From assembly GCF_047730165.1 (NCBI RefSeq), contig NZ_CP159834.1, positions 372,001 through 436,000 on the forward strand: a stretch of DNA of 64,000 nucleotides. Direction: 5' to 3'. Positions 44,510 through 53,365 of the stretch are shown piece after piece (within the stretch, counting starts at the first letter, position 1; each line of letters begins with the position of its first letter). The position numbers and the translations under genes are program-made. The notes below the pieces were generated by a model, which was not told the DNA's origin, ran no database searches, and was given only the letters and a program-made list of their open reading frames with translations. This stretch comes from Patiriisocius sp047730165. GTDB lineage: Bacteria; Bacteroidota; Bacteroidia; Flavobacteriales; Flavobacteriaceae.

Positions 44510-45632
44510 TTATTAGCGTTATAGCCATTGTTTGATTATGTAGCTCACAGGTAGTTTCTCCCTGAAATGGTGCCACTTCACCATAAGAATAAAGACCTGT
44601 AATAATGATATCATCCCCTACTACATTTAAAACTTCCTCTACTTCCTCTTCTATCCGTTGACTTAATACTAATTTTCTCCCAATACAACTTACAAGCAAT
44701 GCAAGTTCTGGCTTATTTTCTCTATGTTCCATAGCCCGCAACGCAGCAGTTTCTGATCCAGCAGCAATGGAATCCATGTTGGTCATCATTAATTGAACAA
44801 TAGACTTTTCTGGCACATCGCCGGCTAGGGTCATTGTGTTTTCAGCTTCATCTATACTTAAAATTGTTCGCACAAAGGATTGTTTATTTGTAGTGCTTTT
44901 TACATTTAAGGGGTAAAAAAGAGCAGACTCGGGTAACTCTGTCGCCTTATCGCCCAAATACTTTTTATATAAATCCAGTGCTGGTTTATTATCTAGTTCA
45001 TACAATACATTACCTCTTGATTTTGTGACAATACGTTCCGGACCAAAAGGAGTCCACCCTCCACAAATTGAAAATGAAATTTCAAAGGTTGCTCCGTAAA
45101 AACCAATGACCACAATCTCACCCGCCTTCGGATTTTCATTATAAGAAGCAACTGTTTTTTTAAATCTTCCATCATCGCCACATAGTGCTCCCGTTATAAG
45201 TGTATTTGGAAGCGCTTTTGTCATACCTTTTGTAAGATTGCTGCCATTTACAAAACTTCCTTCAGAAATAACAAAGACGTGTTTTAGTCCTTCTGCCGGA
45301 AGTTTCTCAACAGCCTTGTATCCCGATTTTTCACTATCAAGGTCTTCATCTAAAATATTGTGCGTCTCTATTTTAAATGTTGCTCTTTCAAATTCAATCG
45401 CGGTTATGGTAATACTATCATCATTTACTTTGCCTGCAGCAATCTCCCCACAAGATGATCCAAATACAATATGGCCATCAGGAAACAACGCTCGCACCTC
45501 TTCATAAACATGCTCGTCTTCTAATAGAAAACGATTCCCAAAAACTAAAACCAATGGGTTTTTCAACGCTATTGACGCACCTATGGTAGTCCAGGATTCA
45601 CCTTCCTTCCTAACTAATTGTACTGTTTTCAT
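44502..45632 (-). CDS. FIST-domain sensory protein (FIST_N/FIST_C, NosP-like)
   Basis: A 376-residue soluble protein made only of the FIST_N (about 25-215) and FIST_C (about 220-370) modules. Signatures are IVFGSSCGEIAAG, GALCGDDG, GGWTPFGPERIVT and VSCIGRKLVLSQRIEEE. Stand-alone FIST proteins next to kinases include NosP, reported to bind heme and nitric oxide. Whether this one binds heme cannot be read from sequence because the ligand is not strictly conserved. It overlaps the upstream kinase by 4 bases and the downstream kinase by 8. Confidence 0.88.
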   Translation of the reverse strand: MKTVQLVRKEGESWTTIGASIALKNPLVLVFGNRFLLEDEHVYEEVRALFPDGHIVFGSSCGEIAAGKVNDDSITITAIEFERATFKIETHNILDEDLDSEKSGYKAVEKLPAEGLKHVFVISEGSFVNGSNLTKGMTKALPNTLITGALCGDDGRFKKTVASYNENPKAGEIVVIGFYGATFEISFSICGGWTPFGPERIVTKSRGNVLYELDNKPALDLYKKYLGDKATELPESALFYPLNVKSTTNKQSFVRTILSIDEAENTMTLAGDVPEKSIVQLMMTNMDSIAAGSETAALRAMEHRENKPELALLVSCIGRKLVLSQRIEEEVEEVLNVVGDDIIITGLYSYGEVAPFQGETTCELHNQTMAITLISE

Positions 45633-48493
45633 AAATCTTTTCTTAATATGAAATAAAATGTAGTCCCAATACCGGGAGTACTATCAAGCCATATTTTACC
45701 CCGATAACTCTCGACAATCTTCTTAACAATGGACAATCCAACCCCTGTTGACTCAATATTCTGATGAAGACTTTGGAATATTTTAAATATTTTTTCGTGG
45801 TACTCAGCGGCAATACCAATACCATTATCCCTGACATAAAATTCATGAAAATCACCCAAATCTTTGCAGGAGATCTCAATCCTTCCTTCTTTTTTATCTG
45901 TATAGCGCAGTGCGTTACTTATCAGGTTTTGAAACAACTGCTGCAAGCGAGCCCTGTTTCCCATAATGGAAGGGAAACTAGTTTTAAGTTCAATCTTAAT
46001 ATGATCTGGCACATACACTATTTGAAAAATATCTTCAATAACTTCGTTTAAATTGACTTCAACTTTAGTCCTGTTTTCAGAATTTACACTGGAATATTCT
46101 AACACATCTGAGATAAGCTGATCCATTTTTTCTAAAGTAAGATTTATTAATGAAAGGTTATCTTTAGTCTCTTCTGAAAACCGACCTGCATTATCTTCTT
46201 TAATCCAATCTACTAGTGAATAAATACTTCTCAACGGAGATTTCAAATCGTGCGAAACCACATGTGCGTATTCTTGAAGTTCTTCATTACTTTTTTCAAG
46301 TTCTATGACTAATTGTTCATTTCGCGCTTCTGCTTTTTTGCGTTCTCTTATACTTACTGCTGTTTTTAATTTTATCGCCACTAAGCTAGCAACACTCTCT
46401 AATGTTTTAATCTGCTCCTCATTGAAATGATTTTTATCTTTATGTTCAGAATCAATAACTCCAATGACAACTCCATCGCTAATAATAGGTACAACTATTT
46501 CAGAAAAACGCATTTCATCGTCTAGAACATATCGGCTATCTTTAGACGTATCATTTACTAGTTCAGATTTTCCCGATTTTACAACACTTCCTACGATTCC
46601 TTTTCCTTTTGGAAGAAATAATTTATTGATAATTTGACTGTCAATATCCAATTTAGCCCCATAAACGGCTATCTGTTCTGTAGTTTCTTTTTCGTGATCC
46701 ACTAAATAAATAACACAATCTTCAGAATTCAAATATGCCGCAATAATATTTACAATTTCCCAAGAAATTTCTATAATATTTGTTTTATCTAATATAGATT
46801 TGGTAAGATTATTTATTAGATCAATAATTAAAGATTTCTGTCTATTTGAAGTAGTATTTTCAATAAATACTACTTCATATTTTACTTTATTATCATTATC
46901 CCTTGCAATATTAACATTCGTTTTTGTCCAAATAATTGAACCGTCTTTCTTTATATATCTTTTTGTATAATTAAAATGATCAACTTTATCAGCATACATC
47001 TTCTTAATATAGGCCTTAAAAGGAGCAGGATTTTCGTCAAAAGACAAATCATTTATTGAAAGCATCTGTAATTCTGACTCAGAATATCCAATCATATTTT
47101 GAAGTGCTGCATTGGTTTTTATGATTTGACCACGCTTCGTTAGAACAATACCTATTGTAGAATTATGAACAATAATATCTAATTGCTTCCTCTGTTCTTC
47201 TATTAATTCCGTATTTCGCTTGGCTTCCGTTATATCTAAAAAAACACCTATAGATCCAATTACCTGACCTTTATCGTCATAATTGGGAGCACCACTAATT
47301 AACCATTCTCTTACCTCTTTAGATTTTGTTTCTGCTTTAAGTTCATACGTGTTGTACTCCCCTTTTTTACGATTATTATTTTCTTTAGAAACTATCCTTG
47401 AGGTATCTTCTGAGTGCAATAATTTACCGGCTTCTTTACCAAATAATTCATCTTCAGTGTACCCCGACATTTTTAAAAAACTCTGATTAATCATTAAGAT
47501 TTTATCATTATTGTCAACCTCTACTAAACCAAGGTTCATATTAGCAATAATGTTATAGTATTTTTGTTTTTGGGCTTCTAAACTCTCCGCGTATTTCTTT
47601 CGTAAGGTTATATTTTTAAAGGTCCAAAGATGCCCTTTGTATTCGCTTCCTTTTAAGATTGGAATAAAATCGCGTTCTAAGATTGTCCCATCGGCCATAA
47701 TTAACTCATCACCTAAAACCTGTTGTTTTTTTTCAAAGATATTTGTTATTCTAGAAATAAAATCTTCTGGATATTTGAAAGAATGTTTACTCTCATTTGC
47801 AGCAGCAAGACTGTCTTCTCCTTTTAGCGAATCTGGCGAAACTGGTATGCTGAAAAGTTCACAAAATTTGCTATTTGCTAAGATTATTTTTCTGTCCTCA
47901 TCTTCTAGCAATACGGCACTATCTAAATTTTCAATAAGAGATGATAACCTATTCTCAGACTCTATTAATTTATCTTCTGATCCTCTTTGATCTGTGATAT
48001 TACGAAAAATCCCTTGGGCAGCGATAGCCTTTTTATTTTTATAAACAAGACTGAAGTTCGCATGAATCAATTTCTGAATACCATTCTTGGTAATCATTTT
48101 AACTTCAAAATTGTTAATGGAACCTGTCTCCATTAAACTTTTATACGCTTTTGCAATATTATTTAGCTCTTCAGGATCCGCAAGATCTAGTAAATTAATC
48201 TTGTCGTTCAAATCGTCTAGACTTAATTCTGTTACAGCAGCAGCATTCATTTTTAAAATATTGCCATCTAAGTCCATAACCAAATAGGCATCGATTATGT
48301 TATCAAAAATACCTTTAAGTTCTGAGGTTTTTTGATTGACTAACTTTTCAAGTCTAAAATTAGAGTCCTTAAGCTGTTGAGCTGTCTCAAAAAGTTCCGA
48401 AGATTTGTTTTCTAATATTTTCTCCGCTTGCCTTCTAGCCGCTCGCTCTCTTATTAATGCCCTTTCTAATATTTCTATAGAAACCTCATTCAT
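45629..48493 (-). CDS. Multi-PAS/GAF sensor histidine kinase
   Basis: A 954-residue soluble kinase. An N-terminal coiled coil (1-60) precedes four PAS-type domains (about 62-175, 180-300, 305-430, 435-560; seen as KGIFDNIIDAYLVMDLDG, SLIENLDSAVLLEDED, NIIANMNLGLVEVDNND, DIIVHNSTIGIVLTKRG). A GAF domain lies near 575-720, HisKA carries YAHVVSHDLKSPLRS (His about 746), and HATPase_c has DNGIGI and GVGLSIVKK. It overlaps the H-NOX stop by 8 bases, so it is the probable H-NOX-controlled kinase. There is no C-terminal receiver; receivers are separate proteins in the operon. Confidence 0.92.
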   Translation of the reverse strand: MNEVSIEILERALIRERAARRQAEKILENKSSELFETAQQLKDSNFRLEKLVNQKTSELKGIFDNIIDAYLVMDLDGNILKMNAAAVTELSLDDLNDKINLLDLADPEELNNIAKAYKSLMETGSINNFEVKMITKNGIQKLIHANFSLVYKNKKAIAAQGIFRNITDQRGSEDKLIESENRLSSLIENLDSAVLLEDEDRKIILANSKFCELFSIPVSPDSLKGEDSLAAANESKHSFKYPEDFISRITNIFEKKQQVLGDELIMADGTILERDFIPILKGSEYKGHLWTFKNITLRKKYAESLEAQKQKYYNIIANMNLGLVEVDNNDKILMINQSFLKMSGYTEDELFGKEAGKLLHSEDTSRIVSKENNNRKKGEYNTYELKAETKSKEVREWLISGAPNYDDKGQVIGSIGVFLDITEAKRNTELIEEQRKQLDIIVHNSTIGIVLTKRGQIIKTNAALQNMIGYSESELQMLSINDLSFDENPAPFKAYIKKMYADKVDHFNYTKRYIKKDGSIIWTKTNVNIARDNDNKVKYEVVFIENTTSNRQKSLIIDLINNLTKSILDKTNIIEISWEIVNIIAAYLNSEDCVIYLVDHEKETTEQIAVYGAKLDIDSQIINKLFLPKGKGIVGSVVKSGKSELVNDTSKDSRYVLDDEMRFSEIVVPIISDGVVIGVIDSEHKDKNHFNEEQIKTLESVASLVAIKLKTAVSIRERKKAEARNEQLVIELEKSNEELQEYAHVVSHDLKSPLRSIYSLVDWIKEDNAGRFSEETKDNLSLINLTLEKMDQLISDVLEYSSVNSENRTKVEVNLNEVIEDIFQIVYVPDHIKIELKTSFPSIMGNRARLQQLFQNLISNALRYTDKKEGRIEISCKDLGDFHEFYVRDNGIGIAAEYHEKIFKIFQSLHQNIESTGVGLSIVKKIVESYRGKIWLDSTPGIGTTFYFILRKDL

Positions 48494-49028
48494 TTTTTGT
48501 TATACTAAATTTTACCTCGGTCCCATCCTCTTTCAGCTTTTCCATAAGTATCGTGCCAGAACAATTAAAGTGTTGCAAGGTTTTATTCATTAGACCTCTT
48601 CCAAAACTATACATAGCCCGACTCGATTTATAAATCATCACCAAAGTCGTTTCTGTTCTCGATTCTATGGTAAAACTAGGCAACTCTGCATTAGGATAAA
48701 TCTTTCTTACCTCCACGTGAATATGATTTTCAATGGATGCTAACATCTCAATAGGTTCTTCATATTTTGCAAAAATCTCAGGGTAGTTTTTTTTAAGACT
48801 ACCAAAAAAGTGCTCCGCATAAATCTCTAGCAAATCATCAACAGAAATATTTGATTTTGCACTTAAGGTTGCTAGTAAAGCTAACATTTCAGAAAAATTA
48901 TACGTCCCCACAGAAGTATAAATACCGCCAGAAGCTAAATCAGTATTTTCCATTATGCTATCTGCCAGTGCTAATCCAAATTTTTCTTCGACTAAATCTA
49001 AAAATTCTGTGAAGATTATTCCTTTCAT
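48486..49028 (-). CDS. H-NOX heme-based gas sensor
   Basis: A 180-residue stand-alone H-NOX (HNOB) protein of normal family length. The heme-pyrrole-propionate motif Y-x-S-x-R is intact as YKSSR (133-137). The proximal His lies in ENHIHVEVRKIYPNAELPSF, where His104 fits the HxxVxxxYP pattern and His102 is adjacent. It should bind NO, and perhaps O2, and regulate a partner kinase. It starts one base before the stop of the upstream receiver gene ends and overlaps the PAS/GAF kinase by 8 bases. The distal-pocket Tyr needed for O2 binding cannot be assigned without alignment. Confidence 0.92.
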   Translation of the reverse strand: MKGIIFTEFLDLVEEKFGLALADSIMENTDLASGGIYTSVGTYNFSEMLALLATLSAKSNISVDDLLEIYAEHFFGSLKKNYPEIFAKYEEPIEMLASIENHIHVEVRKIYPNAELPSFTIESRTETTLVMIYKSSRAMYSFGRGLMNKTLQHFNCSGTILMEKLKEDGTEVKFSITKNE

Positions 49029-49445
49029 CTAAATTTTTATTAATTCATTCTCGCTCCAATATAAAAGCGCCTTGTGTATCTTATCTACATATTCGTCATA
49101 TTTTAATGGTTTTAAAATATAACCAGCAACGCCCATCTTGTAACACTCTAAAACATCTTTTCTATTGTTAGATGTGGTTAATATTACCGTAGGTAAATAT
49201 CTTAAAACATCATCCTTTTTTACAATAGCAAGAAACTCTAAGCCACTTATTTTAGGCATATTTAAATCTAAGAAAATTAAATCTGGTAAGTTTTGATGAT
49301 TGCCCAACAAATCTAGAGCTTCTTCCCCATTTTTAGCATCTAACAATGTAATATCTAATGCTAGCTTATCAACTGCGCGTTTTAGCTTCATCACCTCAAT
49401 CAGATCATCCTCAATTACTAGTATTTTCAATTTTTTTATTCCCAA
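49029..49445 (-). CDS. Single-domain CheY-like response regulator
   Basis: A 138-residue receiver with the acidic pocket VIEDD, phosphoacceptor Asp in LIFLDLNMPKISG (near 62), Thr in ILTTSNN and Lys in YILKPLKYD. It has no output domain, so it should act as a phosphate intermediate or protein switch, consistent with the Hpt protein in the operon. The start appears to be TTG at 49445, because the nearest ATG (49450) is out of frame. It is the first gene of the operon, and direct repeat A lies 75-110 bases upstream. Confidence 0.9.
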   Translation of the reverse strand: MGIKKLKILVIEDDLIEVMKLKRAVDKLALDITLLDAKNGEEALDLLGNHQNLPDLIFLDLNMPKISGLEFLAIVKKDDVLRYLPTVILTTSNNRKDVLECYKMGVAGYILKPLKYDEYVDKIHKALLYWSENELIKI

Positions 49446-49464
49446 AACATTTATTTTTAATCAC

Positions 49465-49472
49465 TAAAGCTA
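49465..49472 (-). promoter_or_regulatory. Possible -7 box of the signalling operon
   Basis: TAGCTTTA on the minus strand is one base off TAnnTTTG. It is 55 bp from the proximal half-site of direct repeat A, about two helical turns more than the 32-33 bp seen at loci B-D. Confidence 0.3.
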
Positions 49473-49522
49473 TTTAAATTAATAAAAATAAAAATAAGTT
49501 TAAAGACGTAGCCTATTAAAAG

Positions 49523-49556
49523 TGTCGACGTATAACGCTTAAGTGTCGACGAGTGG
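49523..49556 (+). promoter_or_regulatory. LytTR-type direct repeat, locus A (best match)
   Basis: AAGTGTCGACG occurs twice (49520-49530 and 49541-49551), identical over 11 bases and exactly 21 bp apart. It lies upstream of the receiver/H-NOX/kinase operon whose last gene encodes a LytTR regulator, suggesting autoregulation. Confidence 0.6.
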
Positions 49557-49686
49557 TTTTAACGTGTTTCTTAATATCAAGTTTATATTCATACTTTAGA
49601 TAAAATAGTTGTCAATTGACTTTTTGATTTTAATCTTTAAAAAAGAGACTTTTTTTCTTAATATTGTTAGATTCAAATTGTGAAAA

Positions 49687-52600
49687 ATGGCGACTACTAT
49701 ACTACACGTGTCAAAAATTATTTCTGCCCATTTTAATATTGGTGGTTCTATTAAACCATTACCAGGTGATGAGGATGAAAACTTCAAAATAGAAAGCACT
49801 CAAGGTAATACCTATATTTTAAAAATAGCTGATTCTAAGGTTTCTTTTGAACACCTGGACTTTTTAAACGCGGTGTCTATCCACCTTAACATACATAACA
49901 TTTCAGTAAAAACCCCACTTGTAATACCTGCTCAAAACGGCGCCCTTATTATCGAAATTGAACTGGAAGGAATAAAAAGGTATGTGCGACTTATCTCTTG
50001 GATCGATGGGAGAATCTGGGCTACCATTAATCCAAAAACTAAAAACCTAAGAGAACAACTAGGACAAAAAGCAGGCGAAATCACAAAACAACTTTTAAAT
50101 TTTGAGCATCCAGCAGCCTTAAGAACTTGTGATTGGGACTTAGCAGCATCTGCTTGGACATGTAACCACGTATACTTATTTGATTCTGAAGAAAAAGAAA
50201 TCGTTTTAAATTTTCAAAAGCAGTTTACTCAAAATAAAAAAAAATACGATGCGTTGCCCAAGAGTGTCATTCACGGTGATGTAAATGATTATAACATTTT
50301 AGTTTCTGAAAATTTAAAACACCCTACAATCGCTGGTATTTTTGATTTTGGTGATGCCGTGTATAGCCAAACGATTAATGATGTCGCGATACTAATTGCA
50401 TATGCAAGTATGGATGTACCAGATCCATTAGAGGCTGCCATCGCTATTTTAAAAGGATATCAATTAGAATACACTTTTTCTGAAGCAGAATTGCACTGTC
50501 TATATGTTCTAGTTGCGATGCGCTTAGTCACCACGGTCACAAAAGCAGCGATTAGGCAAAAAAATGAAAGTGAAAACAAATACCATGGCATTAGCGAAGA
50601 ACCAGCTTGGGACCTATTGAAGAAATGGCGGACCATCCATCCCGAGTTTGCGGAATATTCATTTAGAAACGCCTGCGGTTTTGATGCGCATCCTCAAGAG
50701 ACTCACTTTACAACTTGGGCTAGTAAAAATCAAGTTTCTTTAAGAACAATGTTTCCTTCGGAACTATTAAATTCTATTACGGTTGTAGATATGAGTGTAG
50801 GAAGCACCCTTTTTGGTAATCTTTCAGAATACAGCGATCCAGAAGTTTCAGAGTTTAAATTAAAACAATTTAACAAACAGAATCCTACTGCCTTACTCGC
50901 TAACGGCTACTTAGAAACAAGGCCATTTTACACCACAGATGCTTTTAAGAGTGAAGGAAATAACGGTCCAAGATACCGCACCGTTCATTTAGGCACAGAC
51001 TTTTGGGTGTCAGCGCAGTCACCTGTGCACGCACCTTTTGAGGGCGTAGTCAAAATTATACACCATAATGATTACGACAAAGATTATGGTCCTATGCTTA
51101 TTTTAGAACATACTTTTGACGACATTATCTTTTATACATTATACGGGCATTTGACTTTGACTTCTCTCAGTATTTTAAAAACTGGTGACCGTGTAAAACA
51201 AGGTGAATTAATAGCCTACATAGGTGCTCCCAATGAAAATGGGAACTGGGCTCCACACCTTCACTTTCAGATTATCTTAGACCTTCTGGGTAACAATGCA
51301 AATTTCAACGGAGTCGCATTACCTTCAGAAAAGGAAATCTGGAGAAGTATCTGCCCCGATCCTAATCTTGTTTTTACAGAAGAAATACTGCAAACAAAAC
51401 CAAAATATACAGATGAAGAAATAATTAATTTTCGAAGAGAACATTTAGGCAAGAGCTTGAGTTTATCCTATGACACTCCTTTACACATTGTAAGAGGAGA
51501 AGGTGTGTATTTAATAGACACCGACGGAAAAAAATATCTAGACACTGCAAATAACGTAAATCATGTAGGGCATCAACACCCAAAAGTAGTTGCGACTGGA
51601 CAGCGACAGATGGCGGTTTTAACAACTAACACGCGTTATCTGCACGAAGAGATTATTGCCTACACAGATGCATTACTCAAAAAATTACCAAAAGAACTTT
51701 CTGTCTTGCACATTGTAAACTCTGGTAGTGAAGCAAACGAACTAGCCTTAAGAATGGCAAGGACCATCACAAAAAGCAATCACATGCTAGCCATTGAAGT
51801 AGGATATCACGGCAATACAAACGCCGCTATGAATGTGAGCTCCTATAAATTTAACCACACAGGTGGAAGCGGAAAGCCAGATACTACCCATATATTACCA
51901 TTGCCCGATCCCTACAGAGGAAAACACACAGGACCAAATTGCGGAACTGATTATGCCAACTATGCGCAATCCAATATTGATAGATTAAAATCAAAAGGGG
52001 ATACTATCGCGGGCTTTATTGGCGAATCTATAATAAGCTGTGGCGGACAGATTGTTCCTCCTGCAAATTATTTTAAGGACGTTTACAAATCTGTTAGAGC
52101 TGCGGGAGGCATTTGTATTTCAGACGAAGTTCAAACAGGTTTTGGACGTATGGGAAAAACCTTTTGGGCTTTTGAACTATATGATGTCATTCCAGATATT
52201 GTCACTATGGGAAAACCTGCAGGCAATGGACATCCTCTGGCAGTAGTTGCTTGTACAAGAGAAGTAGCAGATGCATTTGACACTGGGCTAGAGTTTTTTA
52301 ACACCTTTGGAGGGAATCCCGTAGCGTGCGCCATTGGTAGATCTGTGCTAGAAGTGATAGAAGATGAAAACCTCCAGCAGAATGCGTTAGACGTAGGAGT
52401 CTTTCTAAAATCTGAATTAAAAAGGCTTCAAAAACTGCACCTCATCATAGGTAGTGTGAGAGGTGAAGGTCTTTTCTTGGGGTTTGAAATCAATGACGCA
52501 AATAAAAGTCCACTGCCAGAACAAGCCGTGTATCTGGCAAATAGAATGAAAGAACTAGGTATTTTAATTAGCACAGATGGCCCAGATAATAATGTGATTA

Positions 52601-52701
52601 AGATTAAACCTCCTATAGTGTTCAGTAAAGAAAACGCTCAAGAACTAATCTTTAGGTTAGAGACTGTTTTTGGTGAAGACTTCATGCATTTGCCTCATTA
52701 G
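49687..52701 (+). CDS. Triple fusion: APH-type kinase - M23 peptidase - class III aminotransferase-fold phospho-lyase
   Basis: A 1004-residue cytosolic fusion. Residues 1-330 are an aminoglycoside-phosphotransferase/hydroxylysine-kinase-like domain, with catalytic HGDVNDYNIL at about 195 and metal site IFDFGDAV at about 220. Residues ~400-560 are an M23/LytM-type domain (HLGTDFW near 433, HLHFQI near 523), oddly without a signal peptide. Residues ~590-1004 are a class III PLP enzyme (HIVNSGSEANELALRM, ISDEVQTGFGRMG, PLP Lys in MGKPAGNG near 842). Kinase plus class III lyase matches human HYKK/PHYKPL and ethanolamine-phosphate phospho-lyase logic: phosphorylate, then eliminate phosphate. Substrate is unproven. 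Confidence 0.9.
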   Translation: MATTILHVSKIISAHFNIGGSIKPLPGDEDENFKIESTQGNTYILKIADSKVSFEHLDFLNAVSIHLNIHNISVKTPLVIPAQNGALIIEIELEGIKRYVRLISWIDGRIWATINPKTKNLREQLGQKAGEITKQLLNFEHPAALRTCDWDLAASAWTCNHVYLFDSEEKEIVLNFQKQFTQNKKKYDALPKSVIHGDVNDYNILVSENLKHPTIAGIFDFGDAVYSQTINDVAILIAYASMDVPDPLEAAIAILKGYQLEYTFSEAELHCLYVLVAMRLVTTVTKAAIRQKNESENKYHGISEEPAWDLLKKWRTIHPEFAEYSFRNACGFDAHPQETHFTTWASKNQVSLRTMFPSELLNSITVVDMSVGSTLFGNLSEYSDPEVSEFKLKQFNKQNPTALLANGYLETRPFYTTDAFKSEGNNGPRYRTVHLGTDFWVSAQSPVHAPFEGVVKIIHHNDYDKDYGPMLILEHTFDDIIFYTLYGHLTLTSLSILKTGDRVKQGELIAYIGAPNENGNWAPHLHFQIILDLLGNNANFNGVALPSEKEIWRSICPDPNLVFTEEILQTKPKYTDEEIINFRREHLGKSLSLSYDTPLHIVRGEGVYLIDTDGKKYLDTANNVNHVGHQHPKVVATGQRQMAVLTTNTRYLHEEIIAYTDALLKKLPKELSVLHIVNSGSEANELALRMARTITKSNHMLAIEVGYHGNTNAAMNVSSYKFNHTGGSGKPDTTHILPLPDPYRGKHTGPNCGTDYANYAQSNIDRLKSKGDTIAGFIGESIISCGGQIVPPANYFKDVYKSVRAAGGICISDEVQTGFGRMGKTFWAFELYDVIPDIVTMGKPAGNGHPLAVVACTREVADAFDTGLEFFNTFGGNPVACAIGRSVLEVIEDENLQQNALDVGVFLKSELKRLQKLHLIIGSVRGEGLFLGFEINDANKSPLPEQAVYLANRMKELGILISTDGPDNNVIKIKPPIVFSKENAQELIFRLETVFGEDFMHLPH

Positions 52702-52765
52702 ATTTTAAACGCTCCTTTAAGAGGCACGAAACAATCCCTATATTGTAAAACTAACATAACTTAAA

Positions 52766-53251
52766 ATGAGACTACTTATAATTTTATTTTTAACAATCAC
52801 CTTCTCAAGCTGCAACTCACAAACAAAAACCGATACCGTTCTTGAAGAAGAAAACACCTTTATTTTTGGAAAACCAAATCCTGAAGAAGATAAAGCTGCC
52901 ATCCTCAAAGTGATGAAAGATCAAGAAATCGCCTGGAGTAATAATGACCTTGAAGGATTTATGCAAGGCTATATAAAAAGTGACTCCTTAAAATTCTTCG
53001 GAAACAGAGGCCTTACCAAAGGTTGGCAACCTACACTAGAAAATTATAAAAAAGGATATCCCACAAGAGAACATAGCGGCACCTTAACTTTTGAGGTTGT
53101 TGACATCTCACCCGTTGAAAGCAATAGTTATTGGGTAATGGGAAAATACTTTTTAAGCCGAACCGTAGGTGATGCCAATGGAATCTTTTTGGTTATATTT
53201 AAAAAGATTGATGGAGAATGGAAAATTATAGCAGATATGAGTTGCGGGTAG
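52766..53251 (+). CDS. NTF2/SnoaL-like (DUF4440-type) lipoprotein
   Basis: A 161-residue protein with a lipoprotein signal (MRLLIILFLTITFSSC, lipobox Cys 16). A cystatin/NTF2-like fold is suggested by AAILKVMKDQEIAWSNNDLEGFMQGYIKSDSLKFFG and the C-terminal ISPVESNSYWVMGKYFL. Members of this group bind small ligands or act as uncharacterised periplasmic proteins. It follows the triple fusion by 64 bp and could be co-transcribed; no functional link is visible. Confidence 0.8.
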   Translation: MRLLIILFLTITFSSCNSQTKTDTVLEEENTFIFGKPNPEEDKAAILKVMKDQEIAWSNNDLEGFMQGYIKSDSLKFFGNRGLTKGWQPTLENYKKGYPTREHSGTLTFEVVDISPVESNSYWVMGKYFLSRTVGDANGIFLVIFKKIDGEWKIIADMSCG

Positions 53252-53365
53252 GAGGCTTTGCCGAAAACTAGCAACATCAGAACCTAGCATTAAACCTTAA
53301 AGGATAATTGTGACCAACATACTATCTTTTAGGGTCTCTTTTTACCTAACCGGCATTAGTTGCTC

